DNA from: Rhineura floridana
Taxonomy: Eukaryota; Chordata; Lepidosauria; Squamata; Rhineuridae
Direction of reading: 5' to 3'
Assembly: GCF_030035675.1 (NCBI RefSeq)
Contig: NC_084487.1
Coordinates: forward strand, 27,508,474 to 27,572,473
DNA: 64,000 nt
Program-made: the position numbers and the translations under genes
Part shown: positions 44,801 to 56,800 of the stretch, in pieces
Position numbering within the stretch: position 1 is the first letter of the stretch
Layout: each line of letters opens with the position of its first letter
Notes under the pieces: generated by a model
The model's database searches: none
Told to the model about the DNA's origin: nothing
Seen by the model: only the letters and a program-made list of their open reading frames with translations

Positions 44801-47800
44801 AGCCAATGGAGTAGGCCCTGCTTCCTATTTCTTCCTCTGTTGCTGCCTTGTGGAATGGCTCCAAATGCATTATTCTTATGGATTTGCCCCATAACTGATG
44901 GAGGGCCTAGTCTCCTATTTAGTATGATTGACTCTAACCTCTAGTGCAGGATGGGGAACTTGTGGCCCTCCAGATACTGTTGGGCTACAACTGCCATCAC
45001 TCCTGACCATTTGCTACATAGGCTGGGAAAGATGTGAGATGGAGTCCAACATCATCTGGAGGGCCAAAGTTTTTCTACCTCTAGTGCTTCAAGGCTTTGC
45101 AGAACATAAATCTAAGGATGGGCACATGTGTGAACCATTCCTCATTTTGTGATTGTGATAAAGTCAACTGTTGTTTTCCCCCCTACTGTCTCCCAGTAGT
45201 ATGCTGTATGGAAAATTATGATGAAATACCGTAACAGTGGAGCACAGTAAGGGTATCAGTGTTTTACAGAGGGCAAGATGCAATGTAACTCTGTATAAAA
45301 AGTGACCCCCCTCCCATTTTTCTTGTATTTCTGAATATGAATATGTGAACCTGAATTGCTGTATTTTTATTTGTACATCATAGCATCCCCAAATTAACGG
45401 GATGTTGCCATGTACCAAAAAGAAGAAACTGGAAGCAGAAATATTAGTTTTCAAGCCCTGAAATTAGTTATATGGTTAAAAATCTTGTCATATGCGTATT
45501 TGCTAGTTGTTTATGTCACTACTATTGCCATTACATTCAGTGATATACGGGGATTACGATTTACGAGTAACATTAGTACAAAAAAATTACTAAGGATTCT
45601 GTATGGTCTCGTACGGGAGGAGGTCCATGGGGGTGACACCATGAGTTACCGCACTGGGTGACACCAACCCTAGTGACACCACTGGAGGGTAACTGAAGCA
45701 GGGAGAAGTTGCGGTCCTGAGGGTTAACCTAAGGCAAGTAGAGCAGAGGTGTTGCCCTGGAGAAGGAAACTTTGGCAGAGGGAAACTGAGGCAGAGATGG
45801 GACTTGGCGAGGTCTCATCTATGAATGTTATTAGAACAGCTGTGTTCCAGTTTGCAGAAGATAGAATAAAGAAGAGGGATACTTTTAAGAATGGCTTCCT
45901 GGGTAATTACTTGCAGAATGTTGGTTTTGTGTCATTGATTGAAGGATTCCTCATCAAGTGATATCCCAAAAACTAGATGGATGGGGAAAGTTTAATATGA
46001 TCTGTTTTGTAAGGAACGGCCACTGAAAGAAGACCATTCATTTGGAAGAGATCTTGTTGAGAAATGGAGACAGTTGGGTAAGATCAGTGAAGAAACATTA
46101 AAAATTCTATTGGCCCATCCCAAGGATGGGGAATCTGTGGCATTCATATGTTGCTGGAGTCCAACTCCATCAGCAGGGCAACCGCTTCTCCATCTCTGCC
46201 CTAAGACATCCAAAAAGTAGCACTTTAAAACATTTGAATAAAAGCAAAAAATAGTAATGCAAGCAGCTAAAGTTAAGAAAAGTTGCACATTTTTCAGAGG
46301 ATACTATATACAACAGAACACATTGTATGATTCTTGGTCAGCCTTTGATGTTTAATTTGGCCTATGAAAATGATGTGTCATGTAGAAAGTGGCCAAACAA
46401 TTGATAGAATCTGAAGGGCTCTATTGTTGAGCTGCAGATCCATTTCACTTGCATTATGGTTGTCTCAAAACAGATGGCCAGTACCAGAAAGAATCCTAAT
46501 GCTACAGAGAAGCAAGGGACAAGTTACAGAATGATCTCAGAGTGCTTAACTGCTGATTCTCCTAATGTAATGACATTGTCTGTTGAGGACTCTATCTTGC
46601 TCATGCAAAACAGCTGAAGTTGGCAACAGCACAAGAGAGGTCAGCATCTCTTGTGAGGTTGGCATTACCTTTGGAATAAATGGAAGCTCCCAGGACTTAA
46701 AGTATGTGCTCCATGAACTGAGAGCTGGTTATGCTCTGGTCTGATAATGTACATTTCCTAATTATCTGTGCACATTGTAGAAAAGATAAGATTACTGAAG
46801 GCAACAAAGTATTTTACTGCTAGTTTATAAGTAAGTGCTATAGTGGCTTCTGGCAGCTGCCTGACATGTCTCCACGCAAATCCAAAATAATGAACTCAAA
46901 ATAGATCTAAACAAATGCATTAAAATAGGTAAATGGAGGAGCAGCTTAAAAAGATTCCAGTCAGAGACATCTGAGAGGTATGACTGGAAAATCCTGGCTC
47001 CAAAATCCTACTTCAAGCAATGCCACAGTGGTTCTGGGCAAGCCACTCCTAGCCTCAGTTGCCCATATGAGGAATGACAATGGTGTAAGTGACCTCAGAC
47101 TGTTGCTAGAAGAGAACACTTTTGAAGAATTTTGCATCTTAGAAGACTTTTGTGAGCAAATACATATACATACCTCATTCCAAGGCAAACTAGAATTTGG
47201 AATTTGCCATCCTTCCCTATGTTCCGTGGAGCTGTATTGATAGCATTTACATAGCGGCAGAATGTTTTGCAGGAGGATTTTTGAAGAAGAACATTATCTT
47301 CATTGTCCCCTATCTGGTCAGTGGTATCAAAGTAGGCCACAGCCTTTTCTGCAAGTGGATAAAAGGGGGGGGGAGGAGAAACTCACTGAGTGTAGAATGT
47401 GAATAACCTCTCAGTCCTTTGAACCTGCTGTGAGTGAGGCCATTTAGAAGCTAGCATTCACAAGTGCAGGTAACACACAGTATTGAAACTATACCTAGAG
47501 GCATGCATCCATTTACTCTGTGCTAAAACAGTGGGGAGGAAAGCCTGGCTGGGAGTCCAGAGTCTGTGAGTTCAAATCCCCGCTCATGCCTCCTGGGTGT
47601 AAAGGGCAAACTAAAGATCATCCCCACAGTGAGTAGCTCAGGGGTTACAAGTCCTGCCACCTGTGCAGCTGCGGGCAAGCTGCATAGTCCCAAGGAGCCC
47701 AGTTGCCCCCCAGCTGGCCGTTGCCGACAAGGAAGGGGTTGGCTTGTGCAGCTGTGGCAAGCGGGGCAGGCCCTAGCCAGCTGGGGAGGACTAGCCTCAG

Positions 47801-50800
47801 AGGAAGGCAATGGTAAACCCCCTCTGAATACTGCTTACCATGAAAACCCTATTCATAGGGTAGCCATAAGTCGGGATCGACTTGAAGGCAGTCCATTTCC
47901 AAAAAAAGTATTGAACTTTTTAGCACCTAACTTGATCCAAAGCCTGCACTATAAAGAACAATTCTGTATATATTATCCAAGTTCAATGTGATTGTACAAT
48001 TTCTTCTTTGCTTTTTATTATTAGGAATGACGGTCACTAAGAAAGCATTTAGAAACCACAGACTTACAGCAATTAGGATTTTGCAAATACTACTATATGA
48101 GGAAAGGTTAAAGTAACAATTTTGCTATGAAGTCTTGAGTGATTTCCTGAATGACAATTTGGGCTAGTCAGTTCGAGAGCCACAGCTAATTTATGACCTT
48201 AACGTGCATTCCTAACACATTAAGACACAGTAGCCATGGATTCAGAGGTAATTACTGCCCTGAAGGCATCTATTGCAAGAAGTATTTTGTATAGTCTACT
48301 GGTTTACACCATCTTGCAAATTAAGAATCACTTGAAAATACAGGCCTGTCTGAACAAAGGAAGGTATGAACCCGCCTAGAAAAATAGCTTCTTCATTATT
48401 TATGGAATGCCCTTATAAATTTTAGGGAGGTAGAGCTCTGGTGGAAGAAGCAGCCAAACTCAACTGCGGATCCCATCCCTCCCCCGCATTTCAAATCTTA
48501 CTAGTGTGACAAGAAATAGGCCACTTAACACTCTCTGATGGGGCTACCCCAACCATTCTCAGCAAATAGCCACCATTTAGAGATGAATTGGCTATGAATT
48601 TCACCCGAATGACATAAAGCCCAAATGCATAGGTTTCAGAGACCTTGACCCAAAAAGCTCAACTGACTCAAACAAGCTGAATACCTATGAAGTCCCAGAT
48701 GAAGACATTCTTATGGAAGATACGAGCAGACTTGAAACCATGGTGGAAGACCTGTTCCAGTGCTGCTACCAGGCCATTTTCTCCACACAAGAGAACAGTG
48801 AGGCTTCCCCTCTACAGAAAGAGAAATAATGATTGTAAACATGTGGCATACCAACACAGATCATTCAGTGTTACTCCATTTCTGACTTTTATCTTGCTAC
48901 TGATGCTTTTTAACCAGTTTTCCAGACTTGTTACAAACTGTGCAAGTTGGTTTTCTATGTCTGCACCCTAGGCAGAAATGGACTTCGGACCCAGAGATAG
49001 GACACCGGTGATCTGCAAAAGCTGCATTTCACAAGTCAGCAGATATCAGGGAGAGTACTGAAGAGAATTGTGCTGGTGCATTGGGGGGGAATGACCTTTT
49101 TTCCCTGGTACTTGCAAGAAGCTGGTGGGATAAAGGCGGGGAGGCATAACTGGCATTACTCTAGTTATTTTATTCCTCATATATACCAATAGCGATCTCA
49201 GTTCTCTGAGTGCCAGTCATTACGTAGCCAAAATAACACCACCAATGCACAGAAGGGAGGTATTAGCAGACTTGGGGGAACCTCAAGATTTGAGAAGTAG
49301 GAAAAAAAACTTTAAAAAACCACAAGAATGAAGGAAAAAACATAAAACAACCCAGTGAGGACTGGGCAAGCTCAGTCACCATGGAATGCTGATTGACTGT
49401 TGGCGCTAGCGGGGGCGGGGGGGGGAAGAGGACAGAATAGTGTTATCGTGGAGGAAAGTGTGGCTGATTCACTGAAATAATGAACAGACACTGCAATGTT
49501 TTGTTGCAGGGATGGTTTGTTCTTCCAATCAAAAACAAAGCATCTGGAGTTGGATATACTGCATAGCTACAGCAGTGAGCTATGGCTGTCCCTGCCTGAT
49601 CATCTCTGTGCAGAAAAAAAGTGTTTTGTGAAGTGTGCACCCATTTGTTCATATGGGAACAAATATCTGGACTTCATGCCAATTGCTGGGGTTGTTAGAT
49701 GCTGTTTCCCCCTTTTCTGTAAACGAATTGGTCTGTTCTTTAAACTTTGAACATATTCAGAAACTCTTTACACCTGCTGTGACTTTTGAAGTCAAACCAT
49801 GTGGCACTGGACTGCCCGAAAGACTGCCACCATCATGGCTTCATACTTTCAGTCAGGAAGCTTCACATAACCAAAAAATAAAAAGTGGAGTGATGGTTAA
49901 GGTTGTTTATAGTCTGCTTCAAAATCGGCATCACATAACAAATAGTAAGTAATGAACCATGAAAGCAACTAGATGATGAATTCCAAAGCTTGTCACTACA
50001 ATGAATCTGAGTTCATAATTTTATAAGGTTAATATGATCAAAGTTGCTGCATCACCACCAGAAAACATTGTATCACTCCAGCACCAAGAGGTTTGCTTAC
50101 ATTTTCTTTTGATATGGTAGTATAATTTAAATATTTGAGAAGGTACCTCTTTTTCAGGTTTGTGGAAATGCTTCACAATATTGTTCACAGCCTCCCCAAT
50201 TCCCTCTTGGATCTGCCCTGCATTGGGTTCTGCAGGGAGGGAAAGGAAAATAAGTATGAAAAGCAGAATTCATCCTCAGAGATATGAAGGTTCAGATTCT
50301 AAAAGGGAAGAGGGTTTATCTATAGCATTAGCAGTAAGGGCATACCTACCTGCATGGAGACTTTAGAAGCACAAAATTTCTGTCACAAGATACAGTGATA
50401 GCCAGATACCTTTAACCCTCATGCAGACCGTGATGTTCCTGTATTAGTGTATATATGGTAAGTGCTGTTTGTATAGGAGATACATGGTAAGTGGAATGAA
50501 AGAGGAGGGGGGAGTAAATGGGCAGTAGAATGCTGGATGATTGGCTGAGTGTTGAGAATGGCTGACAGTATAAATGGAAGGATGACAGTTAAATCTGGGT
50601 GGACGGTGAGCGTGAAGTGGGTTGTTTTGGTGGGTTTTTGAGAGGAGATTGGGTGGAGAGTGTGGAGTTCGGATTAATACTAAGACCAGTACCTCAGGAA
50701 TAGATGTAACCATATGCTTAAGTGCCTTTATGAAGAAATCTTGTTATCTTTGCTATTTAATAAATATATTTGGTTTACCAAAGGCCTGATCCTTGGCTGG

Positions 50801-53800
50801 GGTTTCACAGACCAGAAGGGAGGGTAAGGTGATGACCAAGGCTGAAGGGAAACTGTAACAAATGGTGGCAGCGGTGAAGGGGAGAATATAACACCACAAG
50901 TATTCAGAGCAAACCAGAATTATCGGCATTGATACAAAGGGAGTGGGACAGCTTGAGCACTCAGTCACAGAGGTAACCTGACAGAGAGACTCAGGCAGAG
51001 TCTCTGGAAATACTGGTTACAGGACGTGACTGGTGGTGCTGCCTAGCAGGGGGATCTGTTGAGATCTGTGCTAGAGCGGGGAGAGAAATCATAAAAAAGG
51101 ACAGTCCGGACTGGTGGAGTCCCTGGTGGTGCCTAGTGACAGGCAGTAACCACGAGCAGGTAGGAACCTGACAGGGAGAGCCAGGGAAGGGCGTCACACA
51201 GACCCAGAAAAAAAAATCACACTGGCAAACTTTGGGTATATTTGGACCCCAATGACATTTCCAATGGATGGATGGAGTCACTTTGTACCCCAGAGTGGTG
51301 GGGATTTTTGGTCACCACAAGTGTGCTTAACACTACCAAAGCACCTTGAGCCAAAACACACTTATTCAGAAGAGGTAGAATTTTTCTGAGCAGTATACAC
51401 TGGTCCCTTCTCCATGCATATTGAGTAATCTGGCATAATTTTGGACCTCTGTGGATTTGTTTCCACAGAAGGAAAACAGTAAGTAGTAACTGGCTGAAAT
51501 TTGGGGATGTTGTACAGATTGAAATTTGTGACAATGTCCTAGGAGGACATCCCTGTAGGTCTGAGTTGGCTTAGTTGGTTTATTTTGGAACTATGGATTT
51601 ATTAAACATAGGGGAAAACTACATTTATACCACTAAATCCAATGTCCATCTTAAAATGTTTCATTAACAAAAATGAAATGCCATCATTAGCCAATGCTGC
51701 CTCCTGATGTTTTTGCAAGAAGCTAAGTCTTACTTGTATTTTTCCCTGTGAGAGAAGTAATACTCAATCTGCGGCCTGTAGTTGGGGATTTCTGTTGAGG
51801 TGGGGTCCGACACTGCTTCCCTAGATCATCTTCTGATGCTGTTGAAAGCAACTCTCCTATGAGAATCCTCTCCAGGCTACCATCATCAACACCCTTCCCC
51901 AACCATCTTCCACATGGGAACCTAAGGTGTCACACACACAGACACACACACAAAAGGAATTGCAGTTAAGTTCTGCCTTCTAGTTTAAGAAAGTTATAGG
52001 AAACCACATGCTCTGCTCCTGGATATCAGACTGCATCAGTTCTTATGAATGGGGGCCAGTAGACACCAGGATGGACAGATTTCAGGTTTGCAAAATCTAG
52101 TTTATTTATTATGAAAACCCTGAGATCCACCAACAGGACCATGATAGGTTTGAGTATCAGGAGTCAGAAACCCTTGTCAATCTACTGAAAACCACACAGA
52201 GATCTACCATTTGATCCAGATCTACCTTCTGTCCATCCCTGCCCACACAGCCAGCCAAGGCTGGACCGCAGGGTGGCTAGACATTCTCTTTTCAAATTAT
52301 TTAAAAGTGTAAAGCAACCGGAAATGTTTTAATAATTTAAAGAGAGAATGTCTAGCCATTCTGAAAAAGCAGGCATTCTCTTAAGCCATCTCTTCCAGAA
52401 TGCCTCGCTTTGAGGAAAGACCCCATTTCCTTCCTCAAAGTGAGGCAGAGAAGAGGGGGAGGTGTGCCATTGCAAAGTCAGTAGCAAGGATGATTAAGGC
52501 TGTAGTCCTACCCCCCTTTTACCTGGGAATAAAAACATGGAAATGGACTGCCTTCAAGTTGATCCCGACTTATGGCTACCCTATGAATAGGGTTTTCATG
52601 GTAAGCAGTATTCAGAGGGGGTTTACCATTGCCTTCTTCTGAGGCTAGTCCTCCCCAGCTGGCTAGGGCCTGCTCCGCTTGCCACAGCTGCACAAGCCAG
52701 CCCCTTCCTTGTCCGCAACGGCCAGCTGGGGGGCAACTGGGCTCCTTGGGACTATGCAGCTTGCCCACAGGTGGCAGGGCACGTAACCCCTGAGCCACTC
52801 ACTGTGGGGGTGATCTTTAGCTGGCCCTTTATACCCAGGAGACACAAGCAGGGATTTGAACTCACAGACTCTGGACTCCCAGCCAGGCTCTCCTCCCCAC
52901 TGTGCTATAGCGTTGTAGAATTCAGTGGGGCTTACTTTTGAGTAGATATGTACAAGATTGCACTCTAAAGTTGTAAATGAACATGACCATATTCATATAT
53001 TTAACATTTCAACTTCAAAAGGTGAAAATAGAGTTTGACCTTGCTAGCCACTCACACAATGTTTTAGCACTTACCTATAGGTGTGCCCTGTGATTTCATT
53101 TCTGACCATGACACAATCCACCAGCCATTTGGCTAATAGTCCTGAATTGTCATGACCTATTTGAACAGTAGTTAGCTTTCCCAAGTTCTGACACTGAAAA
53201 GAGAAAAGGACAAGTTTAAAACTGAATGCTTTAAGTATATACACAACCAAAACAACCCATAATGGTTTTGGGTTTTTTGCATTTCTCAGATTAAAGCAGC
53301 CAAATGTGGCAGTCCTTGATTCCCACAGAGCTCTCTCTGTCTGTTAAAGTCCTTGTATATTGTATCTATTGAAGATGATGACTGATCATGGCTAACTGTT
53401 ATCAGACCAAATGTGATCTGGTCTACACAAGCATCTTCCTTCTTTCCTTCTTTCTTATTTGAAATATATCCTTCCTCCCTGTAGGAGCACAGGACAGCAA
53501 ACAAAAGCACTATAAACACTTTGAGAGATGGACTGCCTTCAAGTCAATTCCGACTTATGGCGACCCTATGAACAGGGTTTTCGTGGTAAGTGGTATTCAG
53601 AGGAGGTTTACCATTACCTTCCTCTGAGGCTGAGAGGCAGTGACTGGCCCAAGGTCACTCAGTCAGCTTCATGGCTGTGTGAGGATTCGGACACTGGTCT
53701 CCCAGGTCATAGTGCAACATCTTAAACACTACGCCACACTGGCTCTCATCAACACTTTAAAACATTATAAAAACAGACTGTAAAATACATTTAAAAACCC

Positions 53801-56800
53801 ATCCTTAAAAACATTTCGTTAAAGCTTTAAAAACATCTCTAAAAAAAAAAAAAAGTTTAAAAACGTATTAAAAAGAAATTCCAACACAGACGCAGACTGG
53901 GATAAGGTCTCAACTTAAATGGCTTGCTGAAAGAAGAAGGTCTTCAGTAGGAGTCAAAAAGATAACAGAGATGGCGCCTGTCTAATATTTAAGGGAAGGG
54001 AATTCCAATGGGTAGGTGCCACTACACTAAAGGTCCGCTTCCTATGTTGTGCACAACGGACCTCCTGATAAGATGGTATCTGCAGGAGGCCCTCACCTGC
54101 AAGGTGCAGTGACTTACTGGGTATATAAGGGATAAGACGGTCTTTAAGATATCCTGGTCCCAAGCTGTATAGGGCTTTGTACACCAAAACTAGAACCTTG
54201 AACTTAGTCCAGTAGCTAATAAGTAGCCAGTGCAATTCTTTCAGCAGTGGGGTGACATGTTGGCGATACCCTGCCCCAGTGAGCAGTCTCACCACCGCAT
54301 TTTGCACCAGCTGCAGCTTCCAGACCAACCTCAAGGGCAGCCCCACACAGAGCACATTACAGTAATCGAGCCTGGAGGTTACCAGTGCATGGACAACAGT
54401 GGCCAGGCTATCCCAGTCCAGAAATGGCCGCAGCTGTCTTACCAGCCGAAGCTGGTAAAAGGCACTCCTAGCCACTGAGTTCACCTGGGCTTCTAGCAAC
54501 AAAGATGAATCGAGGAGCACCCCCAGACTACGGACCTGCTCTTTCAGTGGGAGCACAACCCCATCCAAATCAAGCAATTGACCAATTGTCCAAACTCGGG
54601 AACCACCAATCCACAGCATCTCTGTCTTGCTAGGATTCAGACTCAATTTGTTGGCCCTCTTCCAGCCCACCACCGAGTTCAGGCAGCGGTCCAGGGCTTG
54701 CATGGCCTCTCCCAATTCATATGTTACAGAGAAATGAGCTGGGTATCATCAGTGTACTTCTGACACCTCGCCCCAAATCTCATGATGACCGCTCCCAAGA
54801 GCTTCATATAGATGTTAAACAGCATGAGGGACAAGATGGTAGCCTGCAGCACCCCACAACACAACTGCCAGGGGACCGAAAGACAATTACCCAATGCTGT
54901 TCTCTGAAAATGACCCTGGAGATAGGATCAGAACCACTGTAAAACAGTGCCTCCAATACCCATCTCACCAAGTCGGCCCAGAAGGATACCATGGTCAATG
55001 ATATCAAAAGCTGCTGAGAGATCAAGTAAGAATTAACAGGGTCATACTCCCCGTTCTTCTCCTGACAAAGGTCATCCATCACGGCGACCAAGGCTGATTC
55101 AGTCCCATAACCAGGCCTGAACCCAGATTGGAATGGGTAAAGATAATCTGTTTCATCCAAGAGTACTTGTAGTTGCTGTGCTACAACCCTCTCAATCACC
55201 TTGCCTAAGAAGGTTTATTTTGCAACCGGTCGGTAGTTGTTGCAAACCAATAGGTCCAGGGTGGGCTTTTTAGGAGCGGTCAGATCACTGCCTCTTTCAG
55301 GGCAGCTGGAACGACTCCCTCCCACAACAATGCACTGACCACACCCTGTGGATTCCATTAGTCTCCGGGGGCAGACCATCTTAATCTGTCCACCACCCCT
55401 ACAGGGAAGGATTGGGGCCATAAGTCTAAATTTCACCAGGAAGTGGTCTGACCATGACAACGGGGTGACATCCACCCCCTATCTCCAAACCACTCCTTCC
55501 TCCATCTGGAGCAAAAACTAGGTCAAAGGTGTGCCCTGCCCTATGCATCGGGCCAGTGACAACTTGAGACAGCCCTATGGTCATCATGGAGGCCATGAAG
55601 TCCCGAGCTGGAACACTAGAGGCAGCCTCAGCATGGACACTGAAATCACCCAAGACTATTGTTCTGGGCTCCTCCAATACCACAGCCAAGATGGCCTCCA
55701 CCAGCTTGGTCAGAGAAGCTGCCAGGCAGCAGGGTGGACGATACACCAGCAGCAACCCTTGTTTCCTGTCTCCTTGGCCAACACCAGGCGCAGGCCCTCA
55801 CAGCCAGCTCCAAGACAGAGTGGTTTCCGGGTAACAGAGATGGAAGTTCTGTAGACCACAGCATCTGCTCTCCCCCATCTCTGCAGTCTGTGCTGGTGTT
55901 GCATCCAGCATCCAGGTTGGCAAAACTGGGTCTGATCAACTCCTCCCAGCTCACCCACCCAAGTCTTGGTAATGCACACCAAATCGGCACCTTCATCCAC
56001 AATCAAATCATGGATGAGTGTGGTCTTATTATGTACCGATCTGGTGTTAACACCACACAGAGACCAGTGGGCACAGTAGATGAGCAACAAGGAACCAGTC
56101 CATGAGAGGAGTGGGAGCGAGGAACAAGGTGTAGATAGCCTTGCCCTCATCTTCTCTGGTAGTTCACCACCTCCCCATGGCTATACATCCCTCTATACAT
56201 GATCACTGAAATTGCGGTGGCATCACTCATGTTCTTCCTTACTAAGACTCCTCCTAAACATCTGATATGGACCCAACAAGAGCCCACCAACAAAACCTAC
56301 CTGAACCAGTTATCCTAGTAGGCCTCTGAGAGAATTGGGAACAGTCAGACCCACTCAATATCTTTCAAACAGGGCACATCTACTCCCCCCCCCGTCTCAC
56401 ACCCAGGGAGGGCCAGCTTTCTGCCAGTTACAGACTCACACTCTGAAGGCTTCTGGTGACTTTGTCTTGTCATTCAGTTCACTGCACAGGCCCTCACATG
56501 CGCCATACACCCTTCCCCACTACCAATCTCCTCTAGACTGGTTAAAAAAAAACAGCAGGGGCCGGTGCCCTCGCCCTCCCTTTGGTGTCGACCCTTCGGT
56601 GGCAACCCTGCTGGTGGCAGACCTGCCGCCCAAGGGCAGCCGGGTTTTTATGCCCCCTGACCCAGCCAGGAGCTGATGCAAGAGGCTGCAAGCTGTATCT
56701 TTACTGAGCCTTTAAAAAGGAAAATGACGAGATATAAAGCTTCTCTGCTCCCTGTGAGACCAGAAGATTGTGTGGTGTTCTATCAGAGAGCAAGTGGGCT

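Larger units (their letters stand above)
43286..45684. mobile_element. Non-autonomous hAT transposon, 2.4 kb, with nested insertions
   Basis: Terminal inverted repeats CAGTGGCGTCACTAGG (left) and CAGTGGTGTCACTAGG (right, reversed) have flanking 8-bp duplications GAGGGGAA (43278-43285) and GAGGGTAA (45685-45692), 7 of 8 matching. GTGACACC repeats lie just inside both ends and could be transposase-binding sites (inference). No transposase frame is visible. The left interior (43370-43900) is GC-rich. Inside lie a SINE pair (44405-44786) and a family-P MITE (44945-45070). It sits in a DENND5B intron. Confidence 0.85.

Noticed and set aside
47566-47991. Open frame of 141 codons, also open in the inverted copy at 52508-52798
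   Set aside because: The frame is shared only because both are copies of the same GC-rich SINE; it crosses the non-coding Bov-B tail.
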